This document shows, one piece after another, positions 19,601 to 29,560 of a stretch of 43,038 nt of DNA. Source of the stretch: Fragilaria crotonensis (Eukaryota > Bacillariophyta > Fragilariophyceae > Fragilariales > Fragilariaceae); contig JAKSYS010000540.1 of NCBI GenBank assembly GCA_022925895.1, forward strand, positions 1 through 43,038, written 5' to 3'. The notes under the pieces are model-generated. The model saw only the letters and a list, made by a program, of their open reading frames with translations, ran no database searches and was not told where the DNA came from. Each line of letters opens with the position of its first letter. The stretch's first letter is position 1. Both the position numbers and the translations under genes were made by a program.

Positions 19601-20224
19601 CAGACCATACGAACGAGCTCACAGCCCCATCGGATCGCCTTGAGGCAAAAATGATGCGGGCTGGTGCTGGCGGGCCCATCTTTACTGCTGAATTGAACGA
19701 TGTACTTCGGTCCTCGTGCGTTGCTATAATTGTTGAGCTTGTTGACGCAGCGCTGCCCAGCAGTATCGCTGCGTATGCAACGGACCTGGTTTCGTTGGTG
19801 AAAAACGCTTTTACAAATTGAAGTCTCTCGCCCGCTAAGGCGGGGCGCTGCCTCACTCGCCGTTGCGTTGTATGAGGCAATTCTCCGTGAACTTGGTGAA
19901 ACTTCGCCGATGTGGCCGTTAACTATAGCGATAGTGCATGCGAAAGAGGAGGCACTGCAGTCTGCACTGGAGGCAGCGATGGATCCAGAGCGTCTTCACT
20001 CTTCTCAACTGTACGACCCTGCGACATCAGCACGTTGCCAAGAAGCATTGGATGCTCGTTGTCAAGTCCAAGAAACTGGTGCATTCGAAGCCGTCGCTGT
20101 TCACCTCCAAGTCCAGAACCGAGAAGATGCCGACCCCGTAGTGTCGATTGTTAGAAGTCGATTGAATGAAGGACGAGAGAACAGGACACCGCTGGTTATC
20201 TCAGGACTTGACATCAATCCATGA
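16610..20224 (+). CDS. TANGO6: TANGO6 / RTP1-like protein (RNA polymerase II nuclear import / Golgi organisation factor)
   Basis: Exon 1 is 16610-17191. A 59-bp phase-0 intron (GTAAGT...TCCAG, 17192-17250) follows, then exon 2 from 17251. The protein is a long alpha-solenoid (HEAT/ARM-like). The C-terminal third fits the RTP1 C1 domain (AVRAQGVVRLRHLARG, DPESYVYLAGIQTIVAIAD, ERIKLAEALLFVVRRRGPG) and the C2 domain (PLRRGAASLAVALYEAIL, then SARCQEALDAR). Yeast Rtp1 helps import RNA polymerase II subunits; animal TANGO6 affects secretion. Frame 1 ends at TGA 19819-19821 (ACA AAT TGA AGT), but homology-like sequence continues in the +1 frame (EVSRPLRRGAASL) to 20224. Skipping one base gives about 1184 residues. 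This is either an assembly indel, true damage or recoding. The N-terminus could begin further upstream. Confidence 0.78.
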
Positions 20225-20378
20225 GTTCCAATTATTACTGTCGTGAATCAACTGCAGATATTCCACACACTCACCGACGTTACTGGTCATGGGTTGTTTT
20301 TTCCGGGACTGAAATGTAATAGATTCCGCACACAAGCTTTAATGCTCACAAAGTTCAGATCGTACACGTGTAGAAGCA

Positions 20379-21350
20379 ATGAATTTCATATCGCCTTCGA
20401 CGGACGAGACAAGCAGCAGGCATCCCATGACATGGCTTTGCACACCTTTGGCAGGGCCAGGTTCCACACTATACCCTGAATCCCTGCAACACTCGTTGGA
20501 AGGACGACATGATCCTAGAAAAGTCTTCCACGACCAATCCATCGTCGAATGGATGAGTCCAATCGGCACATTCAAGAGTTCAGATCCCGGAATGAGACGG
20601 AGTCAATGCATCACAATGAATGATCGTCCGGTTGCCATGGAAAACGATTGTCTGAGGCCTTCGTCTACGGTAGCATTCGCTAACGACACGGAGCCTTCTA
20701 TGGTGGTGCCACCGACCGAGTTGATTGCGAGACGCAGCTCATCATTTGAATATCTGGTCTATGCAAGCATGGTCCTACGATCTGGGGTAGACCCCGACCC
20801 TGCCGTACGAACAAGTTCGTCAACAGAACCCGACAACATCCCAACAAGAGGCAATTATGGCATCCGGACTTCTCCTAGAATAGATCATCATGAAGACGGC
20901 AATGCAGCGGCAGTCTCAGCTGGAATGAAAAGAAAGGCAAGGGCAGGCCCAACGATACCCTCAGGCGTGGCCACTGTTCGCGAAAAGACGGCTGCTTGCA
21001 AGTGCAAGAAGTCAAAATGCCTAAAGCTTTATTGCGAATGCTTTGCTGGGCAATCGCTTTGCTCTGATGAAACATGCAAGTGCCTTGGCTGCTCGAACAT
21101 GTATGAGCACAATGAAAACAGACGCGAAGCCATCCAGACTGTGCTACAGAAGAACGCTTTCATCTTCGAGAAACGCATTGGATCGAGAATGGAACGGCGT
21201 GGCAGAATGCTTTTATCGAAATTGAGCCGTCAAACCACATGCCGATGCAAGAAGTCGAGGTGTATAATGAGGTACTGTGAATGCTTCTTTCTTGGCGCAC
21301 AATGCAACCAGGACTGTGGCTGTACTGATTGCAGAAATCATGATGAATAG
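20379..21350 (+). CDS. CXC (CRC) domain protein, tesmin/TSO1/LIN54-like
   Basis: 323 residues. It has two cysteine-rich CXC motifs at about residues 205-245 (CKCKKSKCLKLYCECFAG) and 287-320 (CRCKKSRCIMRYCECFF). They are joined by a spacer containing RREAIQTVLQKNAFIFEKRIG, which corresponds to the conserved RNPxAFxPKI spacer of the family. Each motif binds three zinc ions, and the Tyr in YCECF inserts into the minor groove of the CHR element (TTYGAA) in LIN54. Such proteins are cell-cycle or developmental transcription factors in the nucleus. The first 200 residues are low-complexity, with no domain seen. The protein ends right after the second CXC. Single exon, frame intact, tandem with TANGO6 at about 150 bp spacing. 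Confidence 0.92.
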   Translation: MNFISPSTDETSSRHPMTWLCTPLAGPGSTLYPESLQHSLEGRHDPRKVFHDQSIVEWMSPIGTFKSSDPGMRRSQCITMNDRPVAMENDCLRPSSTVAFANDTEPSMVVPPTELIARRSSSFEYLVYASMVLRSGVDPDPAVRTSSSTEPDNIPTRGNYGIRTSPRIDHHEDGNAAAVSAGMKRKARAGPTIPSGVATVREKTAACKCKKSKCLKLYCECFAGQSLCSDETCKCLGCSNMYEHNENRREAIQTVLQKNAFIFEKRIGSRMERRGRMLLSKLSRQTTCRCKKSRCIMRYCECFFLGAQCNQDCGCTDCRNHDE

Positions 21351-21699
21351 CTCACCCATCGCTGGCATTCCCTACACCTCCGAAACTGTCTTTTATTTCC
21401 AACCAAACGGTGCGCTCACTGGAAGCTGGACCTTGTGGCGATGCTTCGATTAACAGAATGGAAACCTTGACCATCACGATTGTTCCCGTGATGCAAAAAT
21501 TTTCAACCACTCCTGGATTTAGCTCACACATCGGCATATCATCTTGAGCAAAATTTTTGCTAGCTATAATCTTAGAATGTTCATGTTTGGCAACCTGAAA
21601 GTCATTGTAGGCAGTTGTTCAAAAGATCCTGGTACAGTGCTTGATCAGGCCGAGTTGGTCGACAGAAAAAGCCAGGTACGACTTGCTTGAATCTTAGAG

Positions 21700-23807
21700 T
21701 CAGCATTTCTTGAGCAAAGGTGTCATCACATGGAAAGCCTCGTTAACATTCCGACGACGGCTGCAGTTGCGCAGGTCAAGAATGCTGAGATGGCTGAGGC
21801 TGCCGACTGAGCACAATGCATGAAAAATTGCATCGCCTGCCTCGCCGTGATTCGAAAAGTCCCTGTTGTTATCACTGTGATGAGCCACGTCGTTCGAGGT
21901 ATCCAACAGTGGACAATTCTGCACTCGAAGCTCTGTCAATGTATCCTTCCGCAGTTGGAGAAGGCTGACGATTGCCGCGAAGGTGATGCGCGAGCAGAAG
22001 CTCAAGTCTAGCGAATACAACCGTCGCATAGCATGTGTGATTGCGTTCACTCCCGCGTCTGTTATCTTTTTGCAGTAGCGTAGATGAAGATGATTCAGTT
22101 GGGGCGCGTATTCAGCCAATCCGACCTTAACAGCTGGAATGTGAGTTCAAATGAATTTGCGCCGGTCATTAACGGCAATCACCAACTCACCAGGAACGCG
22201 TTTGTCAGCTTTTGGCATTCACTGACAATGAGGCTTCGGAGGTGTTTCAGCGCTTGCAAAGCACTTGCGGACTCGTCAGTAAGCGAATGGCAACCCCAAA
22301 GGTTCAAGATAACCAGTTTTCCGCACCCAATAGCAGCGCCAGAGGATGTGTGGAAGCTCAGGTGCCTCAATCTTGTGCAACCCCAAAGCGTGAGTTGAGA
22401 CAACTGGGTACACTTTTCTGTGATCAAATCCACGCTTTTGTTCGTCAGGAGATAGTTATCCCTCATGTAGAGTGCTCTCAAATTGTTTAAATTCTGGCCG
22501 ATAGCAACTCCGCTCTCGTCAGAGATGGGCACATTCGAGATTTCCAGAACTTGAAGCTTTACGCAAGATTGAGCAATGGCCATCATTCCTCGATCAGTGA
22601 CATTCCTCAGTCCTTTCAGATAGAATACCTCCAAGGTTGACGCGACGTGCCTAGAAAGAAGGACGAGCGTGGTGTCGTCGAGGTCGTTACAGCGACTTAT
22701 GTCAAGGCATTCAAGCTTTCGTAGATGCGGAATCGACGGATGGAGATCGTCCTTGGTGAGTTCGGCAAATCCATTTAGGAAGAGGCTTTGAAGACTATGA
22801 TATGAGTGGGCCAGTAGTCCACGGAAGATTGGTAGCGTAAAGTTAGGAAAAGTCGTGTCATCGTTGATATCGATAGTCCTCGCTACGCCCAAGTATTGAA
22901 TGAGATTCCGCCACACCTTACACACAAGCTTGCACTGAACTATCTCTCGCACGGTGAGAAACGGGAGAACAATTGGGAGCGCGATCTCTGAAGTTGCTGA
23001 TCGCAAACGCCATGTCCTTGCCGGTTGAAGCGAAGTATCTTGGTGCCCTTTTACAGTTTGGGGACCCAAATCGATACCACGAAATGACTCGGTGAATTCA
23101 GCTATGGATTGAGCTCTTCCCAAAGTTCTAGCATTCGAGAGGGTGCACTCCCCTAGTCTATCTCCGGGAGATTTTGATGACACGTTTCTTGTGTCCGATA
23201 CGGCAGCAGCGACGGCACGGCGTAGGGTGATATCATCCTGGTAGTATGTTAGCCGAGGTCGTAGGAACACATGGTCATGTTCAGCGAAAGTAACGCGATG
23301 AACCTCAGAAGCTGATGATGCACGAGTCGTGCCGTCATGAATAGATTCGTAGGCAACAAAGTGAATTCTCAGGCGTTTAGAAGTTCCAGGACAAGGATCC
23401 CCAAAAATTGTGTTCATCCTCCTGCCTCCCATCAACGGTATGACGTTACGCTTCCGTCCTGTTATACGAACAAGATCCGAATTTTCATCGTCACTATCGA
23501 CCCCGTTGTGTCCTACATCAACGAAGTCTCGTTCATCGTGACTTTTCCTCAGAACCAAGAGTGCCTTTAGGAAGGGTGCAACGTCTCGAGTGAAGGGAAT
23601 ACAGTTCGCCTCGTCGCTACTGAGTTCGCCCGTTGATAACCTGTGACCCTCAGAAGGCCCATAAGTCGCAGAGACAATCTTGAGCACAGTTTCTGAAGCC
23701 AAGCGCTTGCGAGATGAAAAATCTAAAGCGTTGTGGGGTCGCTTGAGAATCGATGGCGAACTCGATATGTCCTCGTCATCGAAGTTCGATCTCTCGGAGC
23801 TGCTCAT
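21700..23807 (-). CDS. F-box / leucine-rich repeat protein (AMN1-type LRR)
   Basis: Two exons, 23807-22191 and 22125-21700, give about 680 residues. The 65-bp phase-0 intron GTGAGT...TTAAG was chosen because it keeps exact 26-residue LRR spacing from LRSLIVSEC to LNHLHLRYC; the alternative GTTGGT...CCAG pair would add four residues. The N-terminal 260 residues are disordered. An F-box lies at about 270-310 (LPIVLPFLTVREIVQCKLVCKVWRNLI). At least eleven cysteine-containing LRRs follow (for example LECLDISRCNDLDDTTL and LVILNLWGCHSLTDESA). F-box/LRR proteins select substrates for SCF ubiquitin ligases via SKP1; the target here is unknown. The start is the ATG at 23807; the upstream in-frame codon at 23831 is GTG. 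Confidence 0.88.
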
Positions 23808-24646
23808 GCCTTGCTCTGTGTTCCAGTGCACTTCTTTAAATAGTTAAGCCAGTTCGCAAGTAATGTCAATTGTCATGTAGGAAAGTGCTGGACGGGTCAC
23901 GGGTCAGGTGGCAGCGCCGTCAAGATAGCAGTCCAACCCAGAGTTCAGTCTTGCATGGACACATGGTTAAAAAGCGGGAGGATCCGGATTTGCCTTGTCC
24001 ATAGACATGACGACATGACACACATACACTCGACGCTCTAGTAAATCGAACCTTACGAGTACTTGTACCCTGGGAGTACGACAACGTAAGACGTTAGACA
24101 TGTATCGAGAGTCGAGGAGTCGAGAGTAGAAACAAATTGAGTCAAGCAAAAACACCATCGTTGGAACATGGATTTATCTATTGCCATGACGGATCATAAA
24201 TAAGTACCATGCCATATAGTGGTACTTGTACTTGAACAGGCAGTGACTCGAACATGTAACCTCGGAAACGGGTCGATGTCGCTCCATCTTCGTGATGTGT
24301 TTATTAGTCGTATGTAGAGCATATGATGGCATGTGGATGTGATGCTTATGGCAGAAGGTGGATTTATGTTGCCCAGGGAGTCCTTCATTTGTCATTTGGC
24401 GTGTGAACATTAATGTACCTGTACGCCTCAATCAACACAACAACGATTAGGTGCTGGAAACCAAACGAAATAAACCGGTATTGCTCAACACTGTTTGATG
24501 CCCTGGAGGGAAGTCTCATAGTCTACTCATCGCAAATGCTTTAGCAACACTTAACAGCATGAACAAGAACCTGGTTCAACAGTGCTCAATCACCAGAATT
24601 TATACTGCCTGCCTAAATGTCAATGTCACCATTGAAGGCTCATGGC
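23808..24646. other. Intergenic spacer with GTAC-rich words
   Basis: No gene is supported. Words such as GAGTACTTGTACCC (near 24058) and GGTACTTGTACTTG (near 24221) resemble those in other spacers of the window. Confidence 0.5.
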
Positions 24647-27062
24647 TTACTGATTTGCCTTCCGATTCAAAAAGTTCTCGATGGCACTAATCTTCGTTTT
24701 CAACCAGTTACCCTCGCCGGGATTCCCGCTTCTCCTGAATCTGTTATTTCCGCTCGATGGAGCTGGGCTTGATGTTTCTAAAGTATCATCCTCAAAGCTC
24801 TCTTCCTCAACTTCAGTCCCTGGAATCGTCAGCTCACCTTCATCTTTGCGTGGCTTTTCAACGTCGACGCCAATCAACAGCTCGCTCTTTCCTCGTCTTT
24901 CAAGCAGCATGAGAAAATGTTCGCCGCCGAAGATTGCTAGGGCCCCAAGAGCTATTGGGATGGCAACAGCAAGGACCTTGGTCAATGTCGCGAATGCAAG
25001 GCCCTTTCTTTTTTCGTCGTACCAGCTATCGGGGATGCCCTCCAGAGGCCGTCGAAGTCTCTTTTCTGCCACGACGTTGGCGATTTGAGGCTTCATTCCG
25101 CGAAGCTCGGATTTGCGGAATCCGCATTCCTTCACCAAGATTTGTTCCACTTCCTTGCTGATCACAGCGTTATTTGCATCGACTGAGGTTTCTCCTTCAA
25201 GTGCGACTGATAGCTCGTCTGCGTTGGCATCAAGCCCAGGCTCGGGTTGAGCAGATTCGTAATCCTGCAATCCTGCGAACTCATCAGTCCGCGGGACGTC
25301 GTCAATGGAAGCTCGGTCGGCATCATCGGTATGCCCAGCACGGAAGGAAGTGGCACCCACGCTGGTTTCATCATCGTCGTAGGCATCCGCAAGTTCCTCT
25401 CTGTCGACGAAAGCACTGCTGTCATCGTCCATTGCGTGTTGGTGCGCAACAGTTTCATAGAGAGTGACTGTCTCGTCTATCGTATGGAGCGCTGGCTCCT
25501 CTACTTGGAACCCATCAGCTTCAACCGAGTCATCCAAAGGCGTCTCCACGTCGTCTTCAATTTCCCGAGGCGTCGATTATCTCACTTGCATCTGCAACAG
25601 AGAGTTCATCTTCATCCTCGTAAAAATCGTCGTCGGGTTCGAAATGGCCTTCATCAAGTTCTTCATCGTCGTAATCATATTCCGCCTCGTCCAATAAGTC
25701 CTTCGAATCAGCGGCATTTTGTGCTCCACCCCGAACTGATGTTGCCGGAGTCTGGTTATCATCGTCATTAACTTTCCTGTCGACATCATCCTCAATAGCA
25801 CCGTCGTCTGCATCGGGCAGCTCAACAACGCCAGCATGGTCGATCGACTCAGGGACATAGGCCCCACCGCGTGTAGACGTAGGATCTTCCGCCGTCGCTT
25901 CTTCCCCTCCTTCACCGTCATCTACGCCTTCTTCATTCTCGGCGATCTCCTCTACAGCGTTAGCATCGGTGAAAGTTTCATCCTCGTTGATGATCGAGCT
26001 TGGATCATTCTCTGCAGGGGCATCTGCCCCACCACGCACCGCAGTGGCATCATCCGCAGTTGCATCATCCGCAGTTGATCCATCTCCTTCTTCGCCGTCG
26101 TCTCCATCATTATTGCCATCGTTGGTATCCTCTTCAACCTCATCGATTTCAGGCGTTTCAGGGACATCCGCCCCACCACGAACTGCCGAAGGATCGTCTG
26201 CATGAACTTCGTCACCTCCTTCGCCGTCCTCTTCGTCGTCACTTTTGCTTTCGCCGACCTCCTCTGCAGTCTCACTGACGTCAGCCACCTCAGGGACATC
26301 CGCCCCACCACGCACACTTGTCTGATCATCCACAGTATCTTCTACGTCTGCGTCACCACCTTCTTCTCCGTCCCTCTTCTCAGCAGTCTCCTCGGCAGCG
26401 CCGATATCCGTCGTCTCGGGGACATCTGCTCCGCCACGGACTGCAGAAGGATCCTCAGCGAGAACTTCCTCACCTCCTCCCCCGGTCTCACCATCATCGT
26501 TGCTTTCGTCGACTTCTTCAGCCTCGGGGACATCCGCCCCACCACGAACACCTGTTGGATCATCCGTAGTCGCACCTTCTTCGCCTTCACCACCCTCTTC
26601 GTCATCACTGTTATCGGCAGTCTCCTCCACAGCATCGTCAATATCAGTTGTCTCAGGGACATCTGCTCCACCACGAACTGCAGAAGGATCATCATTTTGT
26701 ACTTGTTCGACTCCTTCACTGTCCTCTTGTTCGCGAGCCGGAACCTCGTTTTCGTCAACGGGGTCGATTGACTCTGGAACGTCTGATCCACCACGGACCG
26801 AACAAGTATCAACCGCACATCCTTCTGATTTCTCAACACCACTAGCGCCGCATTCTCCTTCTAGTTGGTCAGTTTGCTTCTCCTTCATATCCTCATCTAG
26901 GATTTCTACCTTTTCCTCGTTGACAACGCCAGTGACTTCTGAATGGACCTCATCTGCTCCACCCCTGACAACAAAGGCAAGGTGACTACCAAGCCGGAAC
27001 GTAGCGGGGGAAACAGTGGGCGCTAAAGTTGCCACAAAAAGGAGGAACGCAGCTTTGTTCAT
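24647..27062 (-). CDS. Secretory acidic repeat protein with RGGA repeats and a C-terminal membrane segment
   Basis: The ATG at 27062 begins a signal peptide (MNKAAFLLFVATLAPTVSPA). A region of about 470 residues follows with ten copies of an RGGA/RGGS core, most as VRGGADVPE, spaced about 30-65 residues apart in very acidic sequence (DDEEGGEGEEG). This frame ends at TGA 25559-25557 (GGA AAT TGA AGA). The +1 frame continues without a gap (EIEDDVETPLDD) to 24647. It includes a folded-looking segment (EQILVKECGFRKSELRGMKPQ), a probable transmembrane helix (LTKVLAVAIPIALGALAIFGG) and a Ser-rich tail. Skipping one base gives about 804 residues. No known domain is recognised. It could be an ER/Golgi or plastid-envelope-associated lineage-specific protein; calcium binding by the acidic repeats is speculation. 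Antisense frames across it are shadows of the repeat. Confidence 0.72.
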
Positions 27063-27513
27063 CCTGATAGGTGTCACCTCCGAAGGATTTATGACAACTG
27101 TCGTCTGTCAGGAATTCAGTTTTTACATGTTGAATCGATCCATCTTGGTATATCATTTTCAAGCGTAGACACCAAGTAATTTATTTTTATGGACGTACGT
27201 CCTCGACCCGTGGCAACCTGGAACTTCCGGGCAAGAAACAAGACAGGCGAGAATGGGCAGACATAAACACGTCTGTTTGTCAGTCTGGTTTCCTTGATCT
27301 TTTTCACAGAGGAAATCACAACGCCATCATCCGGACATCAACCGTTCATTGTTCAATGTTCATTGCTCATTGAGGCCTGCATCGTGTCCACAGTGGGGGC
27401 ACAGCAATGTTCAAAATCATTTCTGTTTCAGGACGGCTTGAGTAATTAGGAGTTACAACTGAGAAACTGAGGCTTGGCACAAACATCTTGGATTCCTATG
27501 CGACGATACATCG

Positions 27514-28551
27514 ATGGACGCTCCTCCGCAATCATTACTCATGTCTTCACATGAGCGATCGAACTGGTCAGAGGATTTTCACGCCAGCTACACCGCTAAG
27601 GACGTTGTTCAATATGCATTGGCGATTGGATTTGGATCGAGCAGCGACAATCATGAAACGAAGTTTACTTTTGAGGAAGATCTTTCCTTTGAAGCAGTAC
27701 CAACATTCTGCTTAGTGCTTCCCAGCTGGGCATCATCACTGCCAAACTCATCATTCTCCTATATTCAGCCTTTTCCGACCCCAATGATGCGTCATATGGG
27801 AGTGATCCCGTCAACGTGTCTACAAGGAAGTACGCTTGACCTAGACAGTCTCCCAGTCATTCACATTTCACAGTCTGTTGTTTGGTACCAGAAAGTCCCA
27901 ATACCATCAACTTGTTCACCAGACAAGCCTACCTCCAAGGTACACACCCTCGTGTCGAGCAGAGTTGTTGCTGTGACACCAAAATCGATTGGAACATTCG
28001 TCGAGACTGAAACGAGGATTCGACTCGACAGCGGTAGCCTTCTGTGTACCATGTCTGCGACCTTATTGGTTCTCGGGATGGATGCGAGTCAAGTCATTCC
28101 ATTGGAAAGACTTCACACTGCAAGATTGGGTGGTGAATGCAAGATACCAAATACTTCACCAACTTTCGAATGGTCGTTCGCGACGACACCAAATCAAGCA
28201 CTATTGTATCGTATGGCTAGCGGAGACTTCAACAAAATTCACGTTGACCCGTCGACGACGGCGATGATGCCAGGAGCGTGTGAGAAGCCTATTCTTCATG
28301 GATTATGTACTCTGGGGATTGCGCTTCGAGGGATGCTAAGTTGCCTCGACAAGGGAGCTGCAGTTGTTTCGCTGCGGGCTCATTTTGTGCAACCTGTCTT
28401 TGTGGGTGACACATTGAAAATCGAAGCGTGGGTTCAAGATCATGGTCAGGTGCTCTTCCGCGTTGTTCAAGTCGGCTCAAACACAATCGTCGTGGATCGC
28501 GGAGAAATAATGACGAAAGCAACAACGTCGTGTCCCTCGTGCAGGCTGTAG
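27514..28551 (+). CDS. Peroxisomal MaoC-like (R)-specific enoyl-CoA hydratase 2 family protein
   Basis: 345 residues from the ATG at 27514, intronless. It has the two hot-dog folds of hydratase 2. The N-terminal half (TAKDVVQYALAIGFGSS, ... AVPTFCLVLPSW) matches the substrate-binding hot-dog. The C-terminal half holds the hydratase 2 motif YRMASGDFNKIHVDP and PILHGLCTLGIA. Asp (GD) and His (IH) of the catalytic motif are present, but the usual Pro after Asn (NP) is Lys. The C-terminus CRL fits a PTS1 peroxisomal signal (S/A/C-K/R/H-L). The likely role is hydration of trans-2-enoyl-CoA to (R)-3-hydroxyacyl-CoA in peroxisomal beta-oxidation. It is divergent from the RGGA protein gene across 450 bp. 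Confidence 0.88.
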   Translation: MDAPPQSLLMSSHERSNWSEDFHASYTAKDVVQYALAIGFGSSSDNHETKFTFEEDLSFEAVPTFCLVLPSWASSLPNSSFSYIQPFPTPMMRHMGVIPSTCLQGSTLDLDSLPVIHISQSVVWYQKVPIPSTCSPDKPTSKVHTLVSSRVVAVTPKSIGTFVETETRIRLDSGSLLCTMSATLLVLGMDASQVIPLERLHTARLGGECKIPNTSPTFEWSFATTPNQALLYRMASGDFNKIHVDPSTTAMMPGACEKPILHGLCTLGIALRGMLSCLDKGAAVVSLRAHFVQPVFVGDTLKIEAWVQDHGQVLFRVVQVGSNTIVVDRGEIMTKATTSCPSCRL

Positions 28552-29560
28552 AGCAACAGAGCTAGACATCCTTTTCTTAATACTGTAAGAAGATTATATG
28601 CGCAGACAAACCAGGTGGTCTCTTTCCAGGTGGAGTTAATCTAACGTACTACCTGGAACTTGCTTTCTTTCTCTATGGCGCTGGGACAGGTGAACGCGCT
28701 TGAAACAAGCACATTCAATGTCATGTCCGATACATCAGTGTTGACGGAACGAATGTTTGATTTGGCGGAACACTTCTCGTAGGGATAGTCCTCTACGAGC
28801 GTACACTCCCTTATCATTGAGCTTGATCGATGTTGTGGGAGCCGCTGGCAGTCCTATTGGCTCAAGAGGACGATTCGAACATAACTAAGGGTTTGATGCG
28901 TGTCGACTCGAATCGACATGACTATCTCGAGGATGCATGACGTCCTGGTGTAGCAGACGACCAGACTCCTCGTTGCATCTCTTTTGTGCATGTTGCATTG
29001 GCGTTTGGGAAACGACTTTAATCTGCCGTGATCTCTGATGTGGCTGCGACGTACTCCAGTACCTGGTGTCTTACGAGTGTTTGAAATCGTTTTTGTTGAC
29101 CTTCGGAGTTCGGAGTGTATGGGTCCGCATGTCGGCATTCGGCATGTGTGTACTGCATATTTCGAATTTCGAAAAGCCATGTGAGGCCTATGTTTTCCGC
29201 GCCAAATCGCGCAAGATAAAAGTCTTAAGGCATATAGTATAATGAATGATTGAAGCGTAGCATGATTTTCTTGCAGAATAACTCCTGAGCCTGTGACACA
29301 TAGTACAAGATACTGAACAACTTGTAGCTACGCACGTTACGCTCTTCCTGGAGTACGCGCATGAGTACCCTTCTCCACGTCGAGCGTGCCAGGTGGAAAG
29401 GTGGCGCGAAGGCGTTGAAAGTACCAAGGTATCTTGTAGGATTCTACAGTGGCGTTGGAGGGGCGCGTTGGATGGCTATGATTTTGAACTTGATGGCCTT
29501 AAACATAAATAAAGCAGGCTTGCAGCGGCGCCATCCTCTCGCGTTTCGTTGTGATCAACC
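28552..29560. other. Intergenic spacer, nothing recognised
   Basis: About 1 kb between the hydratase and RRM genes. Only short frames without recognisable content, and no RNA gene or clear repeat. Confidence 0.5.

Noticed and set aside
19763-19823. A 61-bp GT-AG intron (GTATCG...TTGAAG) that would remove the TGA in TANGO6
   Set aside because: It would delete SSIAAYATDLVSLVKNAF, which looks like genuine helical coding sequence of the domain; a one-base frame change explains the sequence better. Kept only as an alternative.
22134-22186. Alternative intron GTTGGT...CCAG in the F-box/LRR gene
   Set aside because: It adds four residues and breaks the exact 26-residue LRR spacing that the GTGAGT...TTAAG intron keeps.
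24174-24431. Small minus-strand ORFs between the F-box/LRR and RGGA genes
   Set aside because: Short, no homology-like texture, and located in GTAC-rich spacer.
25969-26985. Long plus-strand frames antisense to the RGGA-repeat gene
   Set aside because: Low-complexity mirror of the acidic repeats (Ser/Pro/His-rich); no signal or domain.
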